Under the pieces are notes generated by a model, which worked only from the letters and a program-made list of their open reading frames with translations, had not been told where the DNA came from and ran no database searches. The translations under genes were made by a program, and so were the position numbers. A stretch of 6,422 nt of DNA from an uncultured Collinsella sp. Lineage in GTDB: Bacteria > Actinomycetota > Coriobacteriia > Coriobacteriales > Coriobacteriaceae. Below are positions 5,901-6,422 of the stretch, piece after piece (within the stretch, counting starts at the first letter, position 1; every line of letters starts with the position of its first letter). The DNA lies in contig CALHWR010000113.1 in the NCBI GenBank assembly GCA_938036665.1, positions 1-6,422 of the forward strand, given 5' to 3'.

Positions 5901-5909
5901 ATGACTAAG

Positions 5910-5937
5910 TTGCAGGTGGTTGCGGTTGTGTTACACT
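5910..5937 (+). promoter_or_regulatory. Candidate promoter of the probable rho gene
   Basis: TTGCAG (5910-5915) is 16 nt from TACACT (5932-5937). The latter is preceded by TGT, giving an extended -10 (TGTTACACT). A start point near 5944 would leave a leader of about 137 nt before the GTG at 6081. Confidence 0.5.
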
Positions 5938-6016
5938 AACGCTGCGTATATGACGCAATCATCTCGATACAGATCAATGATGTCCGTCGTTTTGAACGGA
6001 ACTAGACTGTTTAGCC

Positions 6017-6055
6017 GCCCTGAAGGTTTATGCAGGGAGCATGTGATCACAGGGC
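6017..6055 (+). promoter_or_regulatory. Leader with two competing hairpins ahead of the probable rho gene
   Basis: GCCCTG (6017-6022) can pair either with CAGGG (6033-6037; five pairs) or with CAGGGC (6050-6055; six pairs), not both. Between them is the perfect palindrome TGTGATCACA (6042-6051). The element lies 26 nt before the start codon. Such mutually exclusive pairings are typical of leader-based control, but the stems are short and chance is not excluded. Confidence 0.35.
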
Positions 6056-6080
6056 TTGAAAAGAAAGTTGAGCAAACACT

Positions 6081-6422
6081 GTGTCTGATCAACAGCAAGA
6101 AAACGAAATAACGACGACGCAGGCCGCTCCCGCTGCACCGGTTGCGTCGGACCAGGTCGCGGCGCCCGCGCAAGCCTCGGCTCCTGAGACGCCTAAGGCT
6201 GCTTCGACGCCTACGCCTGCAGCGGCTGAGAAGGCCGTGCCTGCAACTGGTGAGGAGGCTGCTCCGGCAAAGCCCAAGCGTACGCGCCGCACGACCAGGC
6301 CTGCCGCTGACGGCGAGGAGGTCACCAAGCCCAAGCGCCGTACCACGCGCACGACGCGCGCCAAGCGCACCGTTGCAGCTGACTCCTCGGCGCCGATTTC
6401 CGATGAGGTCGCACAGGCACGT
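6081..6422 (+). CDS. rho: Probable transcription termination factor Rho, N-terminal low-complexity region (partial)
   Basis: The frame opens with GTG at 6081 (residues begin MSDQQQENE) and runs off the right edge after 114 codons. An in-frame TGA at 6069-6071 excludes any earlier start; the ribosome-binding site is weak (only an AAGAAAG well upstream). All visible residues are low complexity: Ala/Pro/Thr-rich to about 62, then basic tracts KPKRTRRTTRPA (64-75) and KPKRRTTRTTRAKRT (83-97). No conserved domain is reached. Actinobacterial Rho proteins often carry such a long Arg/Lys-rich insertion at the N-terminus, which binds RNA, and rho lies downstream of argS in several Actinobacteria. The rho call rests on those two points. 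Another nucleic-acid-binding protein with a basic tail is possible. Confidence 0.6.
   Translation, partial: MSDQQQENEITTTQAAPAAPVASDQVAAPAQASAPETPKAASTPTPAAAEKAVPATGEEAAPAKPKRTRRTTRPAADGEEVTKPKRRTTRTTRAKRTVAADSSAPISDEVAQAR

Larger units (their letters stand above)
5293..6080. other. Long non-coding region between argS and the probable rho gene
   Basis: This 788-bp gap has lower GC content than the genes around it. The short frames crossing it show no recognisable protein, codon pattern or well-placed start. It contains, in order, the argS terminator, two tandem structured repeat units, a block of small hairpins between them, two further hairpins (5826-5869 and 5881-5900), a promoter and a 137-nt leader for the next gene. 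The individual elements are listed separately. Confidence 0.75.

Noticed and set aside
6042..6051. TGTGATCACA as a CRP-type site
   Set aside because: CRP sites have a 6-nt spacer between TGTGA and TCACA; this is a contiguous palindrome downstream of the predicted start point.
5920..6111. 63-codon plus-strand frame overlapping the rho start
   Set aside because: It covers the promoter and leader, has no clear ribosome-binding site, and overlaps the better-supported GTG frame.

Overview
The window looks like chromosomal DNA from a high-GC actinobacterium of the class Coriobacteriia, most likely Collinsella or a close relative. This is inferred from strong G/C preference at third codon positions in the long genes, a CarD-type RNA polymerase regulator, argS followed by a probable rho gene (an order known in Actinobacteria), and the style of the proteins. 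No rRNA, tRNA, CRISPR array, transposase or phage gene was seen.

Layout: 1-433 (minus) is the start of a peptidase S33 / proline iminopeptidase-type hydrolase that runs off the left edge. It is divergent from proA (546-1832, plus), which encodes gamma-glutamyl phosphate reductase of proline synthesis. A perfect 16-bp bidirectional terminator hairpin (1847-1887) separates proA from two minus-strand genes: an HD-domain hydrolase (1903-2502) and, upstream of it, a small CarD-like regulator (2611-3096). A near-copy of the terminator (2557-2598) lies between those two genes. A 342-bp AT-richer intergenic region (3097-3438) carries the divergent starts of the carD-like gene and argS. argS (3439-5292, plus) is complete and ends in a strong terminator (5338-5372). 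A 788-bp non-coding stretch (5293-6080) follows, then the start of a gene with an Ala/Pro/Lys/Arg-rich N-terminus (6081 to the right edge, plus), best read as transcription termination factor Rho.

The genes are mostly housekeeping: proline synthesis, peptide cleavage, arginyl-tRNA charging and transcription control. They look like separate transcription units rather than one operon.

The most unusual part is the gap between argS and rho. It holds two tandem units (about 5388-5571 and 5624-5801) exactly 227 bp apart. Each is a long imperfect dyad of about 160 nt around the same 56-bp core (40/56 identical, no gaps), and the two dyads are centred on the same base of that core. The ACCATG/CATGGT inner stem is kept, while the outer stems differ in sequence but still pair. 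Each unit is preceded by a small hairpin. This pattern suggests a structured RNA or a dispersed palindromic element, and I recognise no named family. The rho leader next to it also has two mutually exclusive hairpins.
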